The notes below the pieces were generated by a model. It was not told the DNA's origin. It did no database searches and saw only the letters and a program-made list of their open reading frames with translations. From assembly GCA_029865885.1 (NCBI GenBank), contig JARXAK010000231.1:1-64000 (forward strand): 64,000 nt of DNA, read 5' to 3'. Shown one piece after another: positions 9,804 through 18,367 of this stretch. Position 1 is the first letter of the stretch, and each line of letters opens with the position of its first letter. This DNA is from Rhizobium sp. (lineage in GTDB: Bacteria > Pseudomonadota > Alphaproteobacteria > Rhizobiales > Rhizobiaceae). The translations under genes were made by a program, and so were the position numbers.

Positions 9804-11273
9804 CTAACGCCCCCAACGTTGCTGCATGTCTGTCGGATACGTCATCGAAAAGTATCTATCTTTCGCTGGGTCAAACGGTAGGAAAACATGCGTGGGAAGT
9901 TCCCAATCTGCGTTTCCGTTAGCAACTTGCTGAGCAAACTGTAAAATCTGCCACTTAGCGAGCGCTCGATACCATGCCGTATTCCGAGCTGTGATATCCG
10001 CATGCCATGCATTTGCGACTACATTCATTTCATTGGTGGCTTTCTGTAACGCTTCTTCGCGTTCTGAGGCCGTGAGGTTCTCTACGATGTATCCGATGAC
10101 ACCATAGTCTAGTTCGGAAACTGCCATCCAAGTCAGATGGTTGTCTTGCTTTGGCGCATCGAAATTCCAATCCATCCAATGCTGGTAGACCAGTGACCAT
10201 AACTGCTTGCGTTCTTCTAAATCGGCAACTCTTGCAAATGCCGCGATACAATCGGTTGTGGCCTCTCGGCATTCGCCGTGAGACGCGTTGAGCTCAATCG
10301 CTTCAATGCAGGCTGATTTTGCCTCAATAGAGGCGCCATTCAGACTGTATCCCAAGGCTGCCTGCAGCACTTCTGTCCGAACGGGATAGCGGTTAAGGGC
10401 TCTCATCCATTTCCGCCACTCCCCTGCATCCTGCTGAACATCTTTGAATAGTGCTGCAAGAGCTTCCAACGTTTCTTCCGAAAGCGTTTCATTTCGAGGG
10501 TGGTTGAATGCAAGACTCTGAACCAGGGCAAATCTGCCACGGTTCGATTTCAGAGTCCGACCAATCCTGCCGATCTGATGCGAAGTCATAGCGCCCGCTA
10601 CGCAAATTATAAGCAAAATTGAACCGAACTGGTCGACCGCCAAGCCGAGTGCATATTCCCCCTTGTTTGTGGTGCACAAACAGGTGGTCGCCTCGGCTAG
10701 GTAGTGGTCAGGGTAAACAGAGGAGGCAACCGTCCTCCATAGAGACTCAATTGTGGGCCAATCAGCGTCTTTGTCGGCCTGAACAAAAGCATCAACAGCT
10801 TCTCGTTCCCAAATAGGTTCGGCCTTCCCTCCAGAACTGAACTCGGAGTGTGTTGTTCCTATAAGCGCTGCCATACTCGCGAACAGATTGTCACTGAGAA
10901 AGGCAACTGGAATACGCTCCCAGATTGGCTTATCAAATAAAAACGCGCGCGAAACGCTGAGAATTGCTGCAAGCTTCGGCAAATCAGGTTTTTGCTGCTT
11001 GCATGCCTTGAGCTCGTTCAGCAACCATGCCAATCGATCCACCCAGATTGCTTTATCATTTGCTGTCAACGGCTGTCTGGAATGGCGATAGCTGTAGATT
11101 GCCCCAAGGTCCAACTGATAAGCTTCCGAAAGGGCCTGTCGCTGGCTATCCCCTTCAAGCACAAATGGGTTATTCAAGGACGATAGTACTTTGATGATAT
11201 TTTTCGGTCCTACGGGATCCGGAACCGTCTCAGAGGTTGCTATCAACTCACCCCAGTCTAGTTGTGTGGACAT
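9804..11273 (-). CDS. Uncharacterised all-helical (HEAT/ARM-like?) protein, second gene of a two-gene cargo operon
   Basis: 489 aa from MSTQLDWGELIATSE; start overlaps the upstream stop (TAATG). No family recognised. Confidence 0.75.
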   Translation of the reverse strand: MSTQLDWGELIATSETVPDPVGPKNIIKVLSSLNNPFVLEGDSQRQALSEAYQLDLGAIYSYRHSRQPLTANDKAIWVDRLAWLLNELKACKQQKPDLPKLAAILSVSRAFLFDKPIWERIPVAFLSDNLFASMAALIGTTHSEFSSGGKAEPIWEREAVDAFVQADKDADWPTIESLWRTVASSVYPDHYLAEATTCLCTTNKGEYALGLAVDQFGSILLIICVAGAMTSHQIGRIGRTLKSNRGRFALVQSLAFNHPRNETLSEETLEALAALFKDVQQDAGEWRKWMRALNRYPVRTEVLQAALGYSLNGASIEAKSACIEAIELNASHGECREATTDCIAAFARVADLEERKQLWSLVYQHWMDWNFDAPKQDNHLTWMAVSELDYGVIGYIVENLTASEREEALQKATNEMNVVANAWHADITARNTAWYRALAKWQILQFAQQVANGNADWELPTHVFLPFDPAKDRYFSMTYPTDMQQRWGR

Positions 11274-12853
11274 TACGGCTGCTTCCAGACGAGATTTGTT
11301 GGCTGATCGACGGCATCCCATAGTTCCAGAAAGGCATCGTGGATCAGTTGCCCGTTATCGGCTTCCTGTAAAATGTGATGTGCTTTCCCAAGCCCGTTGA
11401 CCGAAGTTCCCAAGGACCACGCTCTCGCGCCGTTTTCGAGATATGGAAATATGATAAAGCGGTCATGGAAGTCCCACCCGTTATTTCCGTCGCTCGAACG
11501 AAATTCGATTTTTAAGCCGTGGAAATTGCTCCTTAGGTTCTGCAAGAGGGCCGCATATGTCGCTTTTAATGCCTCTTTCGTGGTTGTTGAGCCTGCGGGC
11601 GTTTTTAGTGCTGTAATAGCGCGCATTTCGGAGCCAAAGTTCTTGTTGTAAAACAATGTGTCAATTACATCTTGCGGCGCAAGAAACGGATCCCACAGCC
11701 ACACTCCTTTGAATCCGAATTGGTCGATAAGACCCCTGACGTCGCTTAAGGCTCTGCTTCGCTCCGTCGCGGCACCATGTTGCTTGGGATTGTATTGGAC
11801 AAAGCGCCTTTGTTCAGTCAGCCTCGTTCGTTCCTCTTTGTAAATTCGGTTGCGCACTGGACGACGGATATCTGATGCGCTCGTATCACCAACGATAGAC
11901 TGGGTGTCATGCCCGACCAGTTGGACCCTCATATCTTGGAGATTTGAATCATAGGCGTTCGATTGAAAAACACGGGGCTCATGCCGCACCAAGCCCATAC
12001 CGAAGCTGACGGTATTTATAAATGCGGTTTCGTCAGTTGCGCTTAGGAGGATATTATTCTGAGGGTCCCATATATGGCCGCGAAATGTCCCTATGCCTGC
12101 GTCAGGAGCTATGATCGCCTCACCGTCTGTAATGTTCATGGAGCCAAAACCCAATATGGTTTCGTCGTAAACCACCTCAACGGTCGCATTCAAATTTCGA
12201 GGAGTTGCTTTCGGATGCCAAGCGACTTCCACTGCGTACTCGCCGCCTCTCCGTCCAAATCGACTTTGAATTACCTCAACGGGGAGCTGTATCGTAACCC
12301 CTCCTAGCCTGTCGGCCAGCTTTCCAATGTGTAGAGGTATAGCAGTCGATATTTTTTCGGACAGGTCGAGCAAAGATGTCGATTTGCTCAGCAAGGGCGC
12401 CAAGCCCGTTTTCAACGGATCGATGAGTTCAAATACGAGGCTTCCATTGCCGAAATTGTTTTTCAGAACTCTATTATACGGAATGTCGTTTAGGGAATTT
12501 GCTGGTACAAACTGTCGTTGTAGCGGCGTGAGTTTCCCCACCCAAACTGGCAGAGAGGCTGGTAGCCATGTCCCCTCCGACTTTAAGACGTTTAGGCTTT
12601 CCAAGAGCTTGGGGATTGAGAGCATTTGTCGATGTAAACCGAAGCTCCACCCCTTTAGCGAATTGAGTGCGATGCGCTTGGTGAGGAAACCTGTCTCAAG
12701 CACGCTCAATCCGTCATCCCCGGCGATTGCAAGGGTGAAGAGATTTATCGGAGTTCTTGAATTTGGAGGATAGCCAAGAATTTCGAGTAGTTCGAACTGG
12801 GTGAAAAAACCGACGATGCCGTCTTGCAATAGTGTTTCGAGTTCTGGCCACAT
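11273..12853 (-). CDS. Protein with PLD-like C-terminal region, resembling VPA1262-family proteins
   Basis: GVWLWDPFLAPQDVIDTLFYN ... WDFHDRFIIFPYLENGARAWSLGTSVNGLGKAHHILQ: HDR-type phospholipase-D-like half-site. VPA1262 similarity is from memory and unverified. Confidence 0.65.
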   Translation of the reverse strand: MWPELETLLQDGIVGFFTQFELLEILGYPPNSRTPINLFTLAIAGDDGLSVLETGFLTKRIALNSLKGWSFGLHRQMLSIPKLLESLNVLKSEGTWLPASLPVWVGKLTPLQRQFVPANSLNDIPYNRVLKNNFGNGSLVFELIDPLKTGLAPLLSKSTSLLDLSEKISTAIPLHIGKLADRLGGVTIQLPVEVIQSRFGRRGGEYAVEVAWHPKATPRNLNATVEVVYDETILGFGSMNITDGEAIIAPDAGIGTFRGHIWDPQNNILLSATDETAFINTVSFGMGLVRHEPRVFQSNAYDSNLQDMRVQLVGHDTQSIVGDTSASDIRRPVRNRIYKEERTRLTEQRRFVQYNPKQHGAATERSRALSDVRGLIDQFGFKGVWLWDPFLAPQDVIDTLFYNKNFGSEMRAITALKTPAGSTTTKEALKATYAALLQNLRSNFHGLKIEFRSSDGNNGWDFHDRFIIFPYLENGARAWSLGTSVNGLGKAHHILQEADNGQLIHDAFLELWDAVDQPTNLVWKQP

Positions 12854-12988
12854 AGTCGGTCTCGCAGCATGCTTCTAATATCGCGAGACTGACTATGCGC
12901 TTTTGTCGTGATTCTGTCGATGTTGGTTGCAACTAAAGATAAATCCGGGGGCGTCTGTGTGAAAGTCCTCTTCCGCAGGATGCTGCAT

Positions 12989-13204
12989 TCATTTTCCGAC
13001 GAACAGTTCCCTTGCTTCTTTCTCGCCCGCTGACCCTTTGAGCCACTGCCAAGGTGAGCGCGGCTTGTGCGACTTTGCCAGCTCCGGGTACTTCTTCGGG
13101 TCGCGGGTGGCATCGCGCAGGCGTTCGCGTGCCTCCTTCGGATCGATCTTCAGCTCGGCGCACAGCGCCTTGAGGGTGATGATTTCGGGGGCCTTGTCGG
13201 TCAT
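12989..13204 (-). CDS. Small conserved hypothetical protein (71 aa)
   Basis: MTDKAPEIITLKALCAELKIDPKEARERLRDATRD; helical, HTH-like start, good RBS (ggagacg). Confidence 0.6.
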   Translation of the reverse strand: MTDKAPEIITLKALCAELKIDPKEARERLRDATRDPKKYPELAKSHKPRSPWQWLKGSAGEKEARELFVGK

Positions 13205-13286
13205 GATCGTCTCCTTCGGTTCAAGACGATCTTTTCATTAAGACAAGGTCTGAGCGGCTGTCAGGGAAAATCCCGTATCCTTCTGA

Positions 13287-13529
13287 TCATTCGAGTTTGG
13301 ACAGGAGCCTGTCGAGCAGCACCGTCGGATTGCTGCCCATAGCCTTCACCAGCGTCGCAAACTCCAGCACGTCTATCCGCCGTTCCGCGCCTTCGACCTT
13401 GGCCACATAGGATTGCGGTTTGCCGAGCCTGTCGGCCACCTGCTGTTGGGTCAATTGAGCCGCGCGACGTGTCTCCACGAGGAGTTCGACGAGACGCTCG
13501 TACTCGGGTGTGTGGGTGGATTTGGTCAC
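13287..13529 (-). CDS. XRE-family HTH transcriptional regulator
   Basis: LVETRRAAQLTQQQVADRLGKPQSYVAKVEGAERRIDVLEFATLVKAMG. Confidence 0.85.
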   Translation of the reverse strand: MTKSTHTPEYERLVELLVETRRAAQLTQQQVADRLGKPQSYVAKVEGAERRIDVLEFATLVKAMGSNPTVLLDRLLSKLE

Positions 13530-13631
13530 GCGCTCCGACGTCCAAGAAATTCCGGAGCAAGTGGAATAATCCCGATTTAGAATTATCCCATTTAGGGATA
13601 TTATGCTGCATATCCTCGGTGGAGTGCAGCA

Positions 13632-13910
13632 ATGGAACTTCTGACTTCAAGCTATGCGCCGTTTATCGGCATCGCCGCTTTTGCCGCTGGCGCATTCCTT
13701 TCCGTCGAATGGCAAGGCCGCATTCGCCCTATGCTCATCCCGCGCGCCGAGATCGAGCAGCTGGCGGATGACCTGTTCGACAAGCACGGGGACCGCGCTG
13801 AAGAATTTGCCGCGATGGAAGAGGACCGCGCTTGGCGCTATTCGCAGAACTTCGAGCAAGGCAAATGGCGGCGGGTGCGCAAGGTACTGGAACGTCGCAG
13901 CCGTCTTTAA
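13632..13910 (+). CDS. Small membrane-anchored protein (92 aa)
   Basis: One N-terminal hydrophobic segment (FIGIAAFAAGAFLSVEW) followed by a charged helix; divergent from the xre gene. Confidence 0.6.
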   Translation: MELLTSSYAPFIGIAAFAAGAFLSVEWQGRIRPMLIPRAEIEQLADDLFDKHGDRAEEFAAMEEDRAWRYSQNFEQGKWRRVRKVLERRSRL

Positions 13911-14413
13911 CTGACCGGCAGACCGTGCGGACTATGCGCACGCGGCCGCGTTACATCGGCGCCGGAAACATCGCCGTGTCGCTCACTGGTGAGCCAGGAC
14001 GCGCCGTCGGCACGTTACGCGGTGTAGCGACATGCTTCAGCCGATCAACGGCCCTCAGAGGTCAAATTCAACGATTTCCGCGACAGCATTTCACCCAATT
14101 GACACCCAGGAGACGTGCTGGTCCTCTTTCATCAAGCCGTCACCCTTGTATTCGTTGGCCAATTCGCTTGGTCCGGTGGGCCGACACGTTGATCAATTAT
14201 CCCAGTGTCGGTCCGGTGACGTTTCCCGCACGTCTCGACCTGTTGATGCTGGCGAAAGCCAGAAGACCGACCGGCTCCATGCAGCTGCAGGTATGGGGGA
14301 GGGCGTTTTTTATTTGCGACCTCGCTTAGCGTAGATCAGAAGGGTTACATGTTGCCGAGATTTCGAGCCTATAGCCGATACGAGGCGCATTTCGATTTTT
14401 TGGGGAGTGGGGG

Positions 14414-14932
14414 ATGGCAACGGAAGCAAGCTTACTCGGCGCGGCGGGTGAACACTTTATCATGTGCGAGCTTTTGCGACGGGGCTACATCGCGGCGCTC
14501 GCACCTCAGGGTGTTCCCAATACCGACATAGTCGTAACAGACCCGACCGGCGATAGGCTTTGCACGATCCAAGTGAAGTCACGTCGAGACATCGGATCCG
14601 ATGGTGGCTGGCATATGAAAGCCAAACACGAAGAGATCGTAGGCGAGCGGCTTTTCTATTGCTTCGTGGACTTCGGTAAATCACCGCAGGACAGGCCTGC
14701 TGTGTTCGTGATGCCGAGCGCGATCTGCGCGAAGGTTCTGGCCGAGTCACATGCGGCGTGGCTTTCAAATCCGGGTAAAGGTGGTCATCAGAGAAAGCAA
14801 ACTCCTATGCGGCGCATGGTGCCGGACTACGAGTCCGCTTTCAGGCCGCTCGCCAATCCCTATCCGAAGGGATGGATGGAGCCATATCGTGATGCATGGC
14901 ATCTACTCGGCCTCGCGAAAGAAGCCGAGTAG
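14414..14932 (+). CDS. PD-(D/E)XK-type nuclease-like protein
   Basis: GAAGEHFIMCELLRRGYIAALAPQGVPNTDIVVTDPTGDRLCTIQVKSRR: E...D...QVK arrangement. Confidence 0.65.
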   Translation: MATEASLLGAAGEHFIMCELLRRGYIAALAPQGVPNTDIVVTDPTGDRLCTIQVKSRRDIGSDGGWHMKAKHEEIVGERLFYCFVDFGKSPQDRPAVFVMPSAICAKVLAESHAAWLSNPGKGGHQRKQTPMRRMVPDYESAFRPLANPYPKGWMEPYRDAWHLLGLAKEAE

Positions 14933-14942
14933 GTGTCAAGCG

Positions 14943-15239
14943 TCAATTAGTTTTCGTGCGCGGGATGATGTCAAACGGCATCCTGCCACTTTTCATGATG
15001 GGTTCGTACTTTTCGATGTGCCCCTTGATCGTCATCGCATGTTTGAACGCAAGGTCACTCCGCGAATACGTCTCGAAGCCGTGGATGGCGGACCATACCC
15101 CGACGACTTCCAGCAGGGCCTCGACGACGTCGGTATTTTTCACACAGGTCCTGCCTCCGTCGTCGGCATTCAAGGTTTGCCAAATTGCTGCTTGGATTGC
15201 GCCCTTCAGAGCGGGCTGCTTCTTGGTGTTGCTGTTCAT
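14943..15239 (-). CDS. Hypothetical protein (98 aa)
   Basis: MNSNTKKQPALKGAIQAAIWQTLNADDGGRTCVKNTDVVEALLEVVGVWSAIHG; preceded by aggagacaagc RBS. Confidence 0.6.
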   Translation of the reverse strand: MNSNTKKQPALKGAIQAAIWQTLNADDGGRTCVKNTDVVEALLEVVGVWSAIHGFETYSRSDLAFKHAMTIKGHIEKYEPIMKSGRMPFDIIPRTKTN

Positions 15240-15530
15240 GCTTGTCTCCTTTTGTGGACATCCCAAGCTTAGAAACTTGAACAGCAAGCGTCCCGGTATG
15301 GTTTGAAACGGCTCGCGCCGTAGAATGAGGACCTGGGAGGTAATGCAGTTGTTCAGAACAATCGTATGTAAATATTTTTGAGAGACTGCTTATGCCTTCG
15401 TGCCGCCGATCGACCGGAAACACGCAAGCAATTCACTTGTTCAAAATTCATGTACATGAGGGAGTTTTGAACAAGTGCACGCGAAAGCGCCCGCCAAATG
15501 AGGCAGGCGCTGGTAATGTTGCCCGGGATG

Positions 15531-17309
15531 CTACGGTAGCGACCACATGGAGCGTCCGGACTTTCCGCGCCGCTTGACGATGTTCATGTCATCAGCCGCA
15601 CGTCTCAGCGTTTCGGGCGTTATCGATCGGGTTGACGCCATTTGGTCCAGCTTGTTCTTCTCCACCGGCCCCTTGGATAAGGTTTCACGCAAGAAGTCCT
15701 TGGCGAAGTCGCGTTCTTCGCTGGGCCTGCCGATCGTGCCAGGTGGTTTTGCGAGAAGATCGTCCTCGCTGAGGTCTGGATCGGCGTCGTGCCATATCAC
15801 AACAGGCGGACGACCCTTTTCCTGGCTGCGCAATTCAAAGACAAGGGTGGGCCCCTTTTCCGAGTAGTTTGCCTTTGCATGTGCAATGGCGCGTTTTGTC
15901 GGGTCATGGGGATGTATGCCCAAGATGAGCCCAGAACGAACCCGCGCCGAGATAGCAATCGAACCGATACCTTGATGCATCGCATTGTCCGCCTTGGCCT
16001 TACGCAAATGTCGTACGATCAGGATAGAGACATCATATTCGCGGGCAATGAGGTCCAGCTCGACCATGAAGCGCATGGTGTCGTTGGCTTTGTTTCCGTC
16101 GGTGTCCGCATCCATGTAGGCGATGATGGGATCAATCACCACCAGCGCGGGCCGATGGGCTTCGATCTCCTGCCGCAACATCATCATGCCGTTGGTATCA
16201 AGGGAAAAGACCTTTTCCTGATAGCGAACCTTCGAGATATCAGCCCCGTTTTCGACGAGCCGGGGTTTCAGTACTCGTGCCGGATCGTCCTCAGCCGACA
16301 GAAACAAGACGCCTCCCTCTTCGATAGTCGTGAGAAAAGGCGGCGGTTTGCCGGTTGTTACAGCCGCCGCCAGTGCAGCGGTGAAGGTCGATTTGCCTTG
16401 CCCCATGTTTCCGTCAAGCACGGTGGTCGCCCCCTTCACAATATAGGGATAAGCAAGGAACTGAACCTCTTGCTCCTCAACATCGGCTAGGCTGCCGAAA
16501 GCGTTTTCGAATCCAGCCTCGTAGTTGCTAACGCTGCGGGCGATGTCCGCAACCTCCTCGTCATCTAGCGGTGGGCTGCATATCACGCGATTCACGGTGG
16601 CGAGCACCCGCTCAAGGGCCGAGCCGCTCAGGCCTTTAAACCTGAAGTACCCCGCGTAGCTCGTGAGCGCGTTGTTGCGGCCGCCCTTGGTAACGCTTCC
16701 AGGCATCTCGAAGCTCGCCGTCCTTGACTGCTTTGGCTTCAAAATATCAAGGAAAGTCGGTGGCAACCTAGCAATCTTCCCAACGTTTCCGAGCTTCATG
16801 TGGTATTGCTTGCCGGAGTGATGCCTGCTGGGCGGAACGACAATATAGCCGCTTTTACCGTCCTTGATGTCGATTCCTTCGAGCCTCATCTTTTTCTTGG
16901 GCAGTGGCCGATCGATCCTAAAGTAGTGATGCGTGCCACGACCGGTCCTCACTGTTGCGGTGTTCGGCAGATTGAGGGTTTCATATGTCTTTCTCCCTTT
17001 TGGGCCATCGACATCGAGCACGAGGATGTTTTCGGGCAGGACCACGCCGAGGTTTGCATTGGGGTGGGATTTCAGGACACGCGTGATCTTCTGTTTCGAG
17101 TCGGTTGCGCTTTTGTGTCCGTTCCGGAATTCGGCAGTGATGGGATGCTTGCCCGGTGATTGGCAACTTGCATTTCCGCATTCACAACGCCCGTTGGCGG
17201 CAATGCCATGTAGGGCGACGATTTTCGCACCCGCATCGATCCATGCACATGCTGCTTCTAATCTTGACGAAGACAAAAGATCCCCGTCGATACGAACTAG
17301 GTTCGGCAT
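15531..17309 (-). CDS. Bifunctional primase/polymerase (prim-pol) plus RepA-like AAA helicase
   Basis: N-terminal prim-pol-like ANLGVVLPENILVLDVDGPKG / RTGRGTHHYFR; Walker A LDGNMGQGKSTFTAALAAA; Walker B ALVVIDPIIAYMD. Confidence 0.85.
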   Translation of the reverse strand: MPNLVRIDGDLLSSSRLEAACAWIDAGAKIVALHGIAANGRCECGNASCQSPGKHPITAEFRNGHKSATDSKQKITRVLKSHPNANLGVVLPENILVLDVDGPKGRKTYETLNLPNTATVRTGRGTHHYFRIDRPLPKKKMRLEGIDIKDGKSGYIVVPPSRHHSGKQYHMKLGNVGKIARLPPTFLDILKPKQSRTASFEMPGSVTKGGRNNALTSYAGYFRFKGLSGSALERVLATVNRVICSPPLDDEEVADIARSVSNYEAGFENAFGSLADVEEQEVQFLAYPYIVKGATTVLDGNMGQGKSTFTAALAAAVTTGKPPPFLTTIEEGGVLFLSAEDDPARVLKPRLVENGADISKVRYQEKVFSLDTNGMMMLRQEIEAHRPALVVIDPIIAYMDADTDGNKANDTMRFMVELDLIAREYDVSILIVRHLRKAKADNAMHQGIGSIAISARVRSGLILGIHPHDPTKRAIAHAKANYSEKGPTLVFELRSQEKGRPPVVIWHDADPDLSEDDLLAKPPGTIGRPSEERDFAKDFLRETLSKGPVEKNKLDQMASTRSITPETLRRAADDMNIVKRRGKSGRSMWSLP

Positions 17310-17362
17310 CGGTGGTCTCCAAATTTTCTAGGGGAGAAATGAGGGGCGCTCAGGCCCCTCTG

Positions 17363-17587
17363 TCAGAAATCGGCGTAAACGTGCCGCTTGCGTTCTTCCG
17401 CGCGGGCTTCGAACCACGCATCGATCTCTGCCTTGAGCCAAGCCACGCTTGTACCGGCCATGCGGATGCGGCGAGGAAAGCGGCCCAACTGCTCCCAGCG
17501 CAGAAGGCTGCTGTTGCTGACGCGGATTCCCATCTTGCGAAGTTCCTCCCGGCCAACGATGATTTGCTGATTAATGGCATTCGACAT
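17363..17587 (-). CDS. AlpA-family HTH regulator / excisionase-like
   Basis: IVGREELRKMGIRVSNSSLLRWEQLGRFPRRIRMAGTSVAWLKAEIDAWFEAR. Confidence 0.85.
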   Translation of the reverse strand: MSNAINQQIIVGREELRKMGIRVSNSSLLRWEQLGRFPRRIRMAGTSVAWLKAEIDAWFEARAEERKRHVYADF

Positions 17588-17722
17588 TTTGAATTCTCCA
17601 TCAGGTTTGGGGTGATGAAGAAGCGCGCTTCAACGCCTTCGAGAATGTCGCAGACGATCCGCGAAATCGAGCGAAGTTCCTGAAGCTTTCAATCCGTCTT
17701 GAATTGGATTTTTCTGTACGGA

Positions 17723-18367
17723 CTAAATGAAGTCAGCAATCTTGCTGTCCAAGGCCTCATGGCGGCCTGTGGTTTCCAGAAATACGCGCCTGACATAGGC
17801 AGGCGTTCGGCCTTCCATAACCTTGAGCTTATTGTCCCAGTTCCCACGGGATAATTTGATATCGGGGAAATGATCACGCACCGCATCAATCGCGATGTAG
17901 ACGATGTAGGATCTTATCTCATTCGTGTGAGCTATTTTCCCAGCGTTCTCGCCATCTATTTCCCGCTTCATCCATTCTGACAGATTTTGCGCCTTTGCCT
18001 TCAGCGCAGACAACTCCGTGAGGAAGCCGCCGGTGATTAGAGGTTTGCAATCGCCGTATTCCTCCCAATGACGAAAATGCGGGTCGTTCTCGCTTCGGAG
18101 TGCATTTTCAAGCCGTTCGATAGGCTTCAAGACGTTGGCGTCAAGCCACTTCACTCTTTGGGTCAAGGTCGCGTCGAAAGGTGCATACCGCTTAAAGCTA
18201 TTGGGAGAGGTGGCAATTCCACTGTGGATTTTCAGACATTCTGTGCGCAAAGAATGCCAGAAATCTGGAAATCGTTCGTCGCTGAGCACGCCAAGGATGT
18301 TGCCAATTTCCTTTCGGCAGACCTCACCGAAGATGTCGCCGCCAGCTCCGTCACCCGATCCGCCCAT
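17723..18367 (-). CDS. Hypothetical protein overlapping the integrase 3' end
   Basis: Open frame with a coherent helical protein (LNSFKRYAPFDATLTQRVKWLDANVLKPIERLENALRS); start uncertain, between 18367 and ~18240. Confidence 0.5.
   Translation of the reverse strand: MGGSGDGAGGDIFGEVCRKEIGNILGVLSDERFPDFWHSLRTECLKIHSGIATSPNSFKRYAPFDATLTQRVKWLDANVLKPIERLENALRSENDPHFRHWEEYGDCKPLITGGFLTELSALKAKAQNLSEWMKREIDGENAGKIAHTNEIRSYIVYIAIDAVRDHFPDIKLSRGNWDNKLKVMEGRTPAYVRRVFLETTGRHEALDSKIADFI

Noticed and set aside
15789-16490. 233-aa plus-strand ORF
   Set aside because: Antisense to the prim-pol/AAA gene.
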